From NCBI GenBank assembly GCA_963556495.2, contig OY747701.1, positions 40,869,001-40,933,000 on the forward strand: a stretch of DNA of 64,000 nt. The letters are read 5' to 3'. Made by a program: the position numbers and the translations under genes. The stretch's first letter is position 1; every line of letters starts with the position of its first letter. This DNA comes from Valencia hispanica. Lineage: Eukaryota > Chordata > Actinopteri > Cyprinodontiformes > Valenciidae. Under the pieces are notes generated by a model. The model was not told the DNA's origin, made no database searches, and worked only from the letters and a program-made list of their open reading frames with translations. Of the stretch, positions 28,066 through 39,000 are shown one piece after another.

Positions 28066-31000
28066 CTCATTAGTAATACTTTGTACATAGGTAATAATGA
28101 ACAAAACATTAACAGATTTGTAAATGATTAGGAAATGCTAAATTAATAGTAAATAGTAAGTAAATTATAGCTTTATGATTAAATTAATATATAAATCTGT
28201 TTGCAAAACCAAACCAGTTCTCTATCTTCAAATTAACTGTGCATCATATGTAAACATTGAAAAATGTCATTTGTCAGATTTCCAAATAATTTGTATCTAT
28301 ATGATTGTCACATTAAAGTTAGCATTTAAACCATTATGTGAGATTGAAATGAAAATCATGAAAGCATTAACTAAATTATGTATAAATTACCGGCCAATAA
28401 GTTAAATGAACATTTACTGAATGTCTATGTTCACTGCAGCCAGTAGTATTAGACATTGAACTAATTATGAACTAAACTTTTAGATGGTTAGATGGTAAAT
28501 AAATAAATATACACTTTCCAATCATTTATCATAAAAATGTCACAGCAGCAGAATGAAAACAACCCAGGAATGCTATAAAACGTTATATTAAAAAAGAATT
28601 GAAAGTTTGACTTCCCTTATTCATAATTTAACCCCACCAACATAGCCTAACCTATTAAAGCCACCGGGATAAAACTGGTGTAATTTTATACCTGATCCAA
28701 TCTTAATGAGCCCATTGTGCTGAATGAAGACGGTGTCACAGGTAAGGTTGCCATGAATGATAGGTGGATCACATGAGTGGAGATAACTGTAAAACATAGA
28801 GAGAAGATAAATAAATTCGCAATTAAACACATAGTACTAGCAATCATGACAAAGGAAACCAACCTGAGCGCAGACAGGATCTGTGTGCACCATCTCTTCC
28901 ACGCCTGAAGGATCAAGAAAAATACTATTAGAAGACAAAGTAGCTGCTTTTGAACATGGGCTAAATAAACCAAAATGTAAATGGCTCACACCTCCATATA
29001 TAAAATATACACGAGCAGTACAACACAGGATCGTTTGTTTTCAAACTGACTGAAAACTAAACTGACTTTTTACTGTACCTTTTCATTCATACTTTTGTGG
29101 TTCTTCTTTGTCTTTTTGAGAAACTGCTTTAAACTTCCAGATGACATATATTCAGTGATAAAAATCACCTGGCAGAGAAAAGACATTGACAGATGAAGAC
29201 CTTTAAGGAATTAAACTATTTATCTAGTGGGAAAAAAGCATGTGTCTTAAGTGACGTAAGACTCACTCTTGCTCTATTGTCCTTTGTGTCGGCCCAATAC
29301 TTGTGAAACTTGACAATATTGGCATGTTCCAAATGAATAAGGTTATCAAATACAGCCTTGACTTTCTCCTAAACCAATTACAAAAAAAAAAAAAAAACAT
29401 TACAAAATAATAATAGTCTGAAGTGATATTTAAACTTAATGCAATTCAGTTAATATGATTAACAGATTAGTCAGGTGGAAGAACACAGCCCCAAATTAGG
29501 AAATATTCATGCAAGTTATAGCTCCTCACATTTTTTCCTCTCATTTCATGGTATCTGACAATAAACATTAGTCATCACTGCACAAAGACACCATCTTTAA
29601 CCGTTTCCTTGACATCATGAAGCACTGGGCCTCACCTCCAGTGGCTTGAGGTTTTTCCTCTCTGAAATCATGACTTCATTCCAAACTACTTCCACTCCCT
29701 CCTCTGTGTCCATGGCCAAATATGCAGCATCTATTCCAGGGACATTACGCTGATTGACCTGTGTTTAAAAGAAACAGAAACTACTTATTAGATTAGGAAT
29801 TTCCAATATAGCACATCTGATAATCTGTAGAGGTTCACGAAAAATGCTGCTAAAGTGTAAGGATCGAGAAGCATGGATTCACTGAAGGGCTGGCTACCTT
29901 TAGGTTTACTTGATCAGCAGCGTCAGCGGTGTGGTGGTGTTTTCACACAGTTGAAACGGCAGGGATACGTTTAAAATATTTATAATAACATCGGTAATAA
30001 TCAGTTCTTGACTATAATAGCAGTAATAATATTGATATCACCTCAAGGTTTCCCATCGGTGCACCCCGAAGTAAAAGACATTTAAAAAATATCCATATTT
30101 TGCAGAGCTGCATTTAAAACAGGCCCGTTGACAGGAATGATGACGAGGGGCTGGCTTTCATCGTAGCGTTTATTACTATCTCGAAAACTTTTGGTTCCAT
30201 ACACACTATATATATATATAAAAATATAAATATTTATTATGGACATCATTCCACATCTGAATTGTCGTAAGACCTGCTGGGTCGGTTCATGGTGTCAGGC
30301 TTCTGGAAATCTCAATAAAAATAAGGGTTGACATTTTCAACGAGGAAAAGTCACGCAGGCTTATGTTTATAGTTAGTAATACTAACACGGATAATTACTG
30401 GGATAAGATGCTAAAGACAGCTTAAGATGTCAACTCGGTTATGCCGACTCAGCTCCTAATTTAGACATTTGATGATTAATCACAAAACAGATTGATTAAA
30501 GCTTCGTTACAGTTACAACAAATAAATTAATGATTTAATATTTTGATTCATAGCAGTAAATCAGAGCTTTTTTCCTTTTAAATGTTAACTTGTATTTGCA
30601 CTGAATGGAGCTTGTGAGGGGAAACATTTTTACACATTACATATTCAGGTGTGCACAAAACAAAACTTTACTGTGTTTGTAGATCCAAAGCGATAGCTCT
30701 GCCTCAGAAAAAAATCTGTATCAGCAGGTCATAGCCTTATAAAAATGTGTCATTTTAAATTGGCTATGAAAATCTCTGATCGGTGCAATAATATTTATTA
30801 GTTTACTGGTTCAGCAAAGCCTTGCAGGTTTCTCTTTGCACCAAAATAAGTTTTAATTGCTGTACATGGAGTTAGACAACCTCTGATTGACAACAAGGAC
30901 TTTTAAAGGAGTTTTAATGAAAGACAAACTTTACTGTAGTTGAAACTTGAAAGTAATTTTAAAGGAATGTATGAGTGGTGAAGGAGGACTGGTGCTGCAG

Positions 31001-31236
31001 GTAATCACCTCTTCTCGACGTTTCTGCCAGCGGCCGCAAGGACTCTCCTCCAGGATCTCCGATTCATCTTCGCTCTCGTCCTCATCCTCGGTCGCTGAGG
31101 TGGCGACGGGCTTTGGGGATGCCACGGAGGAAGCGGTAGGTGTCCCACCTTGTGCCTGCGTGCTACTCGGGGACAGATTCCCTGCTGTAAACTCTGCCTT
31201 CGCATCTGCACCGGGTTTCTCCTCTGCCTCGGACAT
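15879..31236 (-). CDS. nrbp1: Nuclear receptor binding protein 1 (nrbp1), 17 coding exons
   Basis: This encodes a cytoplasmic pseudokinase adaptor, 521 codons (human 535). The family is implicated in ER-Golgi trafficking and in substrate recognition with Elongin/cullin complexes. Exons in transcript order: 31236-31009, 29758-29636, 29368-29267, 29168-29079, 28904-28864, 28786-28692, 27026-26943, 26794-26736, 26656-26558, 26437-26305, 25840-25750, 25335-25285, 21993-21858, 21716-21663, 21545-21482, 16805-16750 and 15938-15879. The N-terminus is low-complexity, then acidic ([20 protein letters not shown]). The kinase-like domain spans roughly residues 80-330. The catalytic HRD is replaced by HGN (206-208) and the metal-binding DFG by IGS (224-226), so it should be catalytically inactive. 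Later landmarks are [30 protein letters not shown] and [16 protein letters not shown]. The C-terminus ends [12 protein letters not shown], shorter than in mammals. Introns carry a Rex1-like LINE, a hAT-like MITE and Tc1 relics. Confidence 0.95.
16806..18469. other. nrbp1 intron interior, nothing recognised
   Basis: AT-rich sequence within the 4.7-kb intron between the exons at 21545-21482 and 16805-16750. I see no exon, no terminal inverted repeat and no transposase motif. Short open frames here lack family similarity. Confidence 0.3.
18470..18825 (-). mobile_element. Tc1-like relic, first segment
   Basis: Starts near CGGCCTTGCTAAAGAACG and runs through sequence matching the C-terminal coding part of Tc1-like transposases in minus orientation (TACCTTGCAGAACCAAG, then CTGCAATAACAACTGAAAG, then GGTATGGCTCTAACATC). 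The probable continuation lies at 20620-21066. The 1.8 kb between may be later insertions or unaligned sequence. No frame is open. Confidence 0.5.
19827..20049. repeat. MITE-like repeat beginning CCGCCAAGAAGG
   Basis: Begins TTCCGCCAAGAAGGTTAGG, contains short TTTGTTTGTCTGTCTGTTAG tandem units, and ends GTCTGCGCTCTGAGTGCTTT. This arrangement matches an interspersed teleost repeat that I recognise but cannot place in a superfamily. A GGGGT run lies near 19985-20000. Confidence 0.45.
20620..21066 (-). mobile_element. Tc1-like relic, second segment
   Basis: Contains TTTGTGGCAAACTTTAAATG, CGACTTCTAATAACTTCTG and the terminal text CAAAGGGTATGAATACTACT, followed by TTTTGTAAGGCAG, an eroded Tc1-like inverted repeat. 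It probably belongs with the segment at 18470-18825. Confidence 0.5.
22226..25012 (-). mobile_element. Rex1-like LINE, endonuclease plus reverse transcriptase, broken
   Basis: A non-LTR retrotransposon in the same orientation as nrbp1, inside its intron between the exons at 25335-25285 and 21993-21858. The 5' part (25011-24756) encodes the start of an AP-type endonuclease ([16 protein letters not shown]). The frame then jumps into [18 protein letters not shown], so most of the endonuclease core is missing. From 24818 to 23670 the frame is open and includes SGDFNHASL and GQSDHNLVF. The reverse transcriptase is split by stops and frameshifts but still shows [31 protein letters not shown] and the catalytic YSDDS. 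The C-terminal segment (22930-22298) is open. The 3' tail on the minus strand is GGGATCAATAAAGTATTTTT followed by GAATT repeats. It cannot move by itself. Confidence 0.85.
25013..25212. mobile_element. Short hAT-like MITE, copy 1 of 3
   Basis: Carries CAGCTCCAGCCCTTGAGGGC, then TTAGATGTGTCTCTGCC, then CACACCTGATTCAAATGG, with a reversed partner segment (ATTTGATTCAGATGTGTTGA) further on. Related copies lie at 35468-35695 and 50838-50992. The palindromic build suggests a non-autonomous DNA transposon; the hAT assignment is from memory. Confidence 0.5.
27256..27747. mobile_element. Short Tc1/mariner-type element with terminal repeats
   Basis: Inverted ends CTGTGCAAAAGTTTTAGGCA (left) and its complement ending at about 27746 (TGCCTAAAACTTTTGCACAG) bound 0.49 kb in an nrbp1 intron. 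The interior retains fragments of Tc1-like coding sequence near 27410-27580. The deletion leaves no transposase. A (GT)n(TA)n microsatellite follows directly at 27742-27775. Confidence 0.75.
27742..27775. repeat. (GT)n(TA)n microsatellite
   Basis: A short GT run passes into a TA run right after the Tc1/mariner-type end. A further TA run of about 28 bp lies at 28033-28060. Confidence 0.85.
27826..27982 (-). repeat. Interspersed repeat tail, reverse orientation
   Basis: TCCTATCTCCAGCAGTCACA, then GACAGGTCGCCAGTCCATCA, is the reverse complement of the repeat at 8830-9038. It continues with ACACTCATACCTAGGGGCAA, as the longer versions of this family do. It lies in an nrbp1 intron. Confidence 0.55.
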
Positions 31237-33034
31237 GACAGCAAACCTGGTTCTAACGTGGCTTCCTGAGTCTGACCGGGAACAAGCGATGGAGTACCTC
31301 TGTCTTCTGTTCTCCTCTCGGGTTTTGACTTGATCATGAATCCACTTTATTTTAAAGGAACATCAATGAAACGCCCAGAGAAAGAAAAGCTGTCAAAAAC
31401 ATACCATAAAGTCGTATGGTTAGAATGGTCTATCAGGGTGGTAACTTTTAAAGGTCCTTTAACTTCTGAAACTAACTTAACGTTATTAAGAGCTAAATAC
31501 ATTTTCTGGTGTTCATTACTCATTTTGATTCATGAGAAGAGACATTAAATCTGTTAGCTTACCTGTATGACACTGTTAGCTAAAAGTTCAGCCACCCACT
31601 ACTTTGCTAACTTTCCCCTGGCTAATAAGCTAGTGAAAGCCAAAGAAACTGCTTGGTTGGTTTCGACTACAATCCACATAAAACAACATATTAAAACCTT
31701 AAAGGTGAAAAAACAAAACCCACAAATAGCTACAAATAGGTTCTAGTTACATGTTGACGAAAGAAGTAAAAACAGATAGAGGTCTGAAGAAAAATGCTAG
31801 TTCGTCATAAAAATGTAGCATCTCAAGTCCCTTTCTGTGAGCCGGAGTGGGCGGGGCGGGGCGGGGCGGGACGTGAGGAGCGCGTGTCTGCGCACAGAAA
31901 ACGCAGCGCGCTGCCAGAGAACATCACGTACCAGGCTGCGGGACAAGTCACAGCTTTGTTTATCCGCTCCCTGCTCGGCGGAGACGCATGGACAACCTGA
32001 CATATTGTGTTGCTTTCCGTGTGCCACGTCTAAGCGAGAGTCTGAAAAGACAGCGACCGTCTTGTTGGGTCATTTTAAGTATATTAAAACGAATTTATTT
32101 ATTAATTACAATGTACGCGACTGAAAATCATTTAAAGTAAAAAAAAAAAAAAAAGCTGTTGTAGAAAAGTAGAAAACACAATACCACCATGCATCTTTGA
32201 CATTTTGCACTATGAACGTGTATCTGTGGTGCTTATACTTGTGTTTCTGCTGTATCTCTGTGGTGAACGAATATTCACATGACGCCTCTGAGTAATATCA
32301 ATTCGTGTATTTGATACGACAGGCACACAGACTTGTTTTACACGTTTTAATTTAAAGGGATAGTCTAATAATTATAATATTTTCTGTGCCAAAGATTTTA
32401 CGTGTGTGTAGAAATAAAGATAGATCACCCCACGAGAACAGTGTATTCGGAGTATTTGGTTTACAAAACCCCTGTGCTTTTTCTAAAGTTATGTCCCCAT
32501 CGTGTTTTTTTTAACTAATTGCACCCCACTGCAATATTCTGACTGACTACGATACATACAAAGTTTTATGAGAGAGAGATTTGCTTGCATTCAATGTGCC
32601 ACTATCGATGGTTCGTGTCAAACGAAGGAGAAAGGTATTGGAGGGGAACTATCTTGCTTCATTGCAGACGCGCATCCCAGCTGTTTCACGTTGCTAAAAT
32701 TCTGCGTAAGCTGCTCTCCCACGGTTTCCACACAGGGCAAGCGATGCAAACAAGCTTGCTGGATAATAAGGGGATCCCAACGTGGCTGTTTTTGTTATAA
32801 AACACCCCCGACCTTCTGCGTCCACAATGCGGAGGCTTTACGATGCGGCTGCCGTAGCCTGCATGGGCTGCTGTGTGTAGCGGATATTTTACAGATGGTG
32901 GTCCTGGGGAGAAGCTGTGAGGCTGGGGAGTCGGGACATCAGCTGAGCCGATAGAGGAGTGTTAGCAAGCTAGCCTTTGTGACCAGCTCTGTGACATTTT
33001 CGTGAAAACACTTACCTGGTTCGGCTCAGCCATC
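31237..33034. promoter_or_regulatory. Head-to-head nrbp1/kctd3 intergenic region
   Basis: The two start codons face away from each other, 1.8 kb apart, so the promoters and 5' untranslated exons of both genes must lie here or nearby. CpG and GC content rises around 31840-32000 and again around 32560-33000. No TATA box was evident. The sequence would suit a shared CpG-type promoter; transcription start sites cannot be placed from sequence alone. Confidence 0.5.
31848..31871. promoter_or_regulatory. Tandem GC boxes
   Basis: GGGCG is repeated four times in a row (GGGCGGGGCGGGGCGGGGCG), giving several overlapping Sp1/KLF-type GC boxes. It sits about 610 bp upstream of the nrbp1 start codon and 1.16 kb upstream of the kctd3 start codon. 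Confidence 0.65.
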
Positions 33035-36000
33035 ATGGCCACGAACGGTAACAGTTCGTCGCCTGGGATGGGAGAGATCATCCAGTTAAATGTCGGGGGG
33101 ACAAGGTAAGTGAGCTCCACTTGACACCGACAGATGATTGTCATATTTTCATAAACATCCGCTCTAGCCATTGTACTTGTAACATCTTCATAACGTTGTT
33201 GTGATCTAATCGAAGCGGATCAGCTTCCAGGTCGTGTACTTCATAATTACTACTGCTACACTAATGAAAATTGTACACAATGTACAATTTCTTTTAAATG
33301 CAACCCAATGCTTTCTTGTAATCATTTTATGCTATCAACGTTATAGCCACCAACTCTGAAGGTCTAACTAAATCAAGTATTCACTCATAAGTCATAAGCT
33401 GTGATGCTGCAAGTTTCAAAAGGTGTTGCCATTCATCATGTTCTGACTTTATTCTTTTCAAGGTTCAGCACATCCAGACAAACTCTGACGTGGATCCCAG
33501 ACTCCTTCTTCTCAAGGTTCGTTCAATGGACTAAGCTCTTTTTTTTAATCCATCCATCCATCCATCCATCCAGTATCTGTACCGTCCATCCTATGCAGGG
33601 TTGCAGGGGGGGGGGGGGTGCAAGAGGCTTTTTTTTAATACACAGTGATTCACAAAAGTAATCACACTCCTTTAACGTTTCTAACTTTGTGACTTTATAA
33701 CCACAAAGCCCATCTTGTAGGTTGTGACTTTTATGTGATAGACCAAAAAGAAGTTGAGCTTAATTGTGAAGAGGAGGATTTTAGAATTTAGTGCAGAAAT
33801 AAATCTGAAAAGTGTGGCATGCATATGGATTTAGCTCTGGTTGGATATTTCTAGCACAGTAATGTGTTTTGATTCAAACCATTCCATTGTAGCTCTGGCT
33901 GTATGTTTAATGTTGTGTTCTTGCTGAAAAGTGTTTTTTTGTCTCAGTTTCAAGTCACCAGCAGCCTCTAACAGGGTTTCTTAATGTGTTGGCCTGTAAT
34001 TACCTCTACCAAGCTTCTCTCCAACTCTGACTAGCTGCACTATCCCTGCTGAGGAAAGGGTTCCCACAGCATGAAGTCTCCACCACTATATTTCCCTGTG
34101 TCCAGGGTGATGTACAGTGTTAGTTGTCCACCATACAGGGTTTTGCATGTAGGCTAGGTTTGAATACAAAGGCCTGCCACGCTTTAAGATTTTTAGCTGT
34201 AAAAACTTTGGGAAACCATCTATTAGGCTATTTCCCTTCTATTTTACAGCTAATCGTTACTTTAGTCTATCACATAAAATCGCAATAAAAAACATTAGAG
34301 TCTGGAGTTATAACATGAAAAGTTTTGCAAGGCGTTGTAAGTTCTATGTCTGGGCTGATTGTGGATGTTCTTTTCCTACATCATTGATCATCTTTCTGGT
34401 CTTTCCTTCGTATCTGTACCAAGCTTTGTGTTAGACAAAGTGTTAATTAGTAACAAGAATTCCTCAAAGGGGATGAAAATCAAGCCTGTTATGTAAATGT
34501 CAGAAATATTGCATTTTATGTTTTTTGAACCCAGTGAAAACAAACTCTTGTTAAAGTTGAAGAAATGCTTTTTCAGCGTGAGACTGTGGTTCCTTGATTC
34601 TAGTGAGGTGTTTAACAGCAATTTAATTTTAAGACTAGATGGAGGCAGCCGATTGGAGCTGTTAAGGTATGTTTGTTATAACATGAAACGCTGCCCTGAG
34701 TACAGTCCTACAACAGCTGAGCAGAGCTATAAAAACCTGTCAGACTGACTGCTAACACACCTGTCTGTCTGCTCCCAGCTGTCCTTAGTGGGTTGTTTTT
34801 ATACAAGTTAATACGAAAACATGCAGTAAGAGTATTACTCTTCAGAGTTACCATATTCTCATTGTTTTTCTTAGTGTAGTAATAAACTGATAGTAGTTGA
34901 GTTAGTGGAAATGGACTACTGGTTTAGTTACATTTGTGTGTTTTGTTTTGTTTGCAGTTTACTGAGTGGAAGGATCTCCACTCTGCGGGATGAAACTGGA
35001 GCTGTGAGTAGTCTGCTGCTTTTTATTTTCAACATAGGCCAGGGTGTGCAGAGATCTCTTGACACCACAAACAAAGCTGGGTTCTGATAGTATAGTTTTT
35101 GAAACTAATCACTTATATTATATTAACTTGTCTTTGATCTTCAACTCATAGATTTATCACTTTCAGATATTTATTGACAGAGACCCTACAGCCTTTGCAC
35201 CAATTCTCAACTTTCTCCGAACCAAAGAACTGGACTTGCGGTAAAAGTTCATAACCGATTTAGTTAAACATGCTTGACTACTGCATTTAAAGGAGGGCAT
35301 TGTGTATTTCTGTGATCTGGCCTTTACAAAAAAACCTTTTCTGTGCCTTTTTGTTCTCTGCAGTGGCGTCAACATCAGTGTCCTGAGACACGAAGCCGAG
35401 TTCTACGGGATTACTCCTTTAGGTGGGTTGATAAACAGTCTCAGAAGGGAAACTCTGAAAGCATATTAGTGCAGGGCTACTTAACCCTGTTCCTCAGGGC
35501 CCACTGTCCTACATGTTTTAGGTGTTTCCCTTCTGCTACGCACCTGACCTGAATAAATGGGTGACTGACAGCCTTCTGCAGCACTTGATGGCATGCAGGA
35601 GCTAATGCTATCATTTGAGTCAGGTGTGCTAGAGCAGAGATGCATCTAAGACACGAAGGACAGTGGGCCCTGAGGACCAGGGTTAAGAAACACTGTATAT
35701 ACAGTTCTTTGCTGAAGTATTCATACCCCTTGAGGATTTTAACACAAACTTAAGTGTTTTTATTGGAATTTTATGTGGTGGACCCCTGTATTCCGACACC
35801 CCCTGCAAAATCTAGTACAAACAATTGCCCTCAGAAGTCACCTAATTGGTAAATAAGAGTCCAGCTGTGTCCAATTTTATCTCAGCATAAATTAAGCTGT
35901 TCTGTGAACAATTTAGAGCCCAAAAGTGAACCTTCAAGCCAACATGCAAAACGCGGCGTGTGGCAGAAAGATGACAACAAGCACTTCACCAAGAACACAG

Positions 36001-39000
36001 TGAAACACGGTGATGGCAGCATCGCGCTATGGAGATGTCGTTACTGACGTTTAAGGGATACGAATACTAGGCAAGACATTGTATTAATTAGAAGTTATAC
36101 TTACATATTTATCTATGTTCACTTTATTCTTGTTTTGGTACATTTGAACCCCAACAGGACTTAAGAGATTTCAACCTCAAATTAATAATTGCCTTCCTGT
36201 GTCAACCTTAACCAAGCCAAAACCATACCAGTGTTACTTCCACATACATGCTGTATTACATCCTGTTTCAGAGTTTTAAACTTCCCCACATTCACTTATG
36301 AAAGTTAGCTTTTTAAAAATCTGATTCTCAGATGCTGCTGAATGCGCATCATTTCGCCCAATTTCATTACTTTCAGTTGACTTTAAGATATTGTCAAAAT
36401 TAATTGCAGACAGGCTAGAAGACTTGTTGCCCCAGATTATAAACTCCGACCAGTCCGGCTTTGTGAAAGCACGCTATGCATCTGACAATATCCGGAGGTT
36501 GTTAAATATAATTGACCACTCGACCCTACACAACACAACAGCCCTACTACTTTCGCTTGACGCAGAAAAAGCGTTTGATAGGGTCGAGTGGTCATATTTG
36601 TTTGCCGTTCTGGAAAAATTTAACCTTGGTGGAAAATGTATTGGGTGGGTTAGAACCATGTATAGCGATCCACAAGCCCAAATATGTATAAACGGTACCC
36701 TTACTGAAAAATTTAATCTGTTTAGAGGATGTCGCCAGGGATGCCCTTTATCTCCATTTTTATTTAATTTGGCAATTGAACCACTAGCGCAAGCTATACG
36801 GGCTGATGAAGAAATTGCTGGTATCAATATTGGGAAAACGAAGAACAAAATTTCACTATACGCTGATGATATAATTCTTTACTTAACCAGTCCAGAACAA
36901 TCAATCCCAGCGGTCCTAGACCTTATTACTGAATTTGGAACAATATCAGGCTATAAAGTCAATTTGACAAAATCCAATGCTTTATTAATTAATTCATCAG
37001 TTTCCAACAGACTCAAGGCCATCTCACCGTTCACCTGGGCTCAGAACAGTTTCAAATATCTTGGTGTGAATGTGACTTCAAAACTTAAAAATCTTTACCT
37101 CATAAATTATGTTCCATTGCTTAAAAAGGTTAGGGAAGAATTAGAACATTGGAAAATGCTCCCTATCTCATTTCTCGGACGAATTAATGTAATTAAAATG
37201 AATGTCCTGCCCCGCTTTAGTTATTTATTTCAGTCACTGCCCTGTTACTTGGATAAAACATTCTTTAAATCTATAAACAAAATTTTGACCTCTTTTATCT
37301 GGAAAAATACCTTGCCAAGAATAGCTTTTAAAACTTTAACAAAGTCCAGAGAGAAGGGGGGACTGGTATTACCAGACTTGCAGATGTACTATTGGGCCGC
37401 CCAGACAAAGGGCTTGATTAGCTGGGTGCAAAGACGTATTAATGCACACTGGATAGACATAGAAGAAGAACTTTGTACTCCCATTTCTACAACCTTGCTA
37501 CCATTCATTAACAATATAAATGCACTACACCAAATAACAAAAACATATGTAGTTTACAACACTCTTCGGGCTTGGCAAGATGTAAATAAGTTTTGTGGGA
37601 ATTTTGGCAAAATCTCCAGGCTCTCTCCCTTATCCTTAAACCCAGATCTACCACCATCAATTGGTGACTCCTTGTTCACAAAGTGGAGAGACAATGGTAT
37701 ACATCAATTCCAACATTTGTTTGCCGAAGACACGCTCAAGTCCTTTACAGACTTAATGTCAGAATACAAAATCCCAAAACAGGACCTTTATAAATACTTA
37801 CAAATTCGCCATCTAATAAATACTCTAAAAAAGGAAAATCGCCTGTCCTTGGGGCTGACAAATCTTGAAGAGATTTTGATGAAATCCACATCATTAAAAG
37901 GAAAAATCTCTGTAATTTATAGTACTTTGTTGAACCACTACAGCTCCTCCTTGACCCCACTTAGGAATATATGGCAGAAGGATATGGGATGTGCATTTGA
38001 TGAAGATCAATGGGATACCATATGTCAAAATGTTTTTTCCTCACTGTCATGTAACAAAATAATCGAACAAAATTATAAATTCATGCACAGGATGTACCTT
38101 ACTCCACTCCGCTTAAGTAAAATGTTTTCCAACTCATCCCCCAGATGTCATCGATGTAAAACATGTATAGGTTCAACTATACATGTCTTTTGGGAATGCA
38201 AGAAATTAAAACATTTCTGGAAAGCGGTACATGATCTAACTTTTAAGGTTGTGGAAACCCAGCTGGACCTTACACCAACACGGTACCTCTTTGGTACGGA
38301 ATTGGACAAGACACTGGACACCACACGCAAGAAGAGGATTCTCATAATGTCCTATATAGCAAAGAAGTGCATCTTGCTTAACTGGAATCAACAAAGACCC
38401 CCATCGTTTAATCTGTTTAAACAAATCTTAAATGAAACTTTAAGACTGGAACAACGCACATACGCTGTAAAAAATAAGGGGGATGCCTTCCAGAGGATAT
38501 GGGAACCGTTTATGGACCTCTGACACTATCATACCATAATAGGGTTTGACATGCCTACATTTAATTTCCCTTTGGGATTAATAAAGTAATTTTGAATTTG
38601 AATTGAATTGAATTTGAATTGAATAACATCCACAAGGATGAAAGGTGAACTGTGACCATGGACTGATTTGATTTGATTTGCTGTATTTTGTTGTTGTTAT
38701 TGTTTTTCTGGCTGTTTGTTTTTCTTCCCTTATTTCTTTTTGTTTGATTGTCTGTTATGCCACTTAAATGTATAAAAATATGTAAAAAATAAATAAATCT
38801 GATTCTCAAAATCATATTAAACATGGAAGAAAAACACAGCCGGCTCATTCAGTTGCGGTCAATCCTTCGCAAATTCAGAAAAGAAAAGAAAATGAAAGCA
38901 CAGACTGTGCAGCTCAAGAAAATAAGGACACTTTCTTTCTGAACTGACCAAAACAAAAATAGAAATGTTGTAACTTCATAATAGAACTTAAATGGTTTTG

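Larger units (their letters stand above)
36331..38794 (+). mobile_element. 5'-truncated L1-type LINE with target duplication
   Basis: The insertion is bounded by a perfect 14-bp direct repeat, AAATCTGATTCTCA, at 36317-36330 and 38795-38808. A short A-rich tail (TGTAAAAAATAAAT) precedes the second copy. That is the signature of target-primed reverse transcription. The 5' truncation falls inside ORF2, so coding starts at the first base of the element. A 3' untranslated region of about 270 bp follows the stop codon. It sits in sense orientation in kctd3 intron 5. Confidence 0.9.

Noticed and set aside
30947..31333. Open plus-strand frame of 128 codons across the first nrbp1 coding exon
   Set aside because: It is the antisense shadow of the nrbp1 N-terminal exon, which has family similarity, correct splice borders and correct phase on the minus strand.
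32568..32954. 128-codon plus-strand frame upstream of kctd3
   Set aside because: No family similarity was recognised. It lies in the CpG-rich promoter or 5' UTR area, where long chance frames are common.
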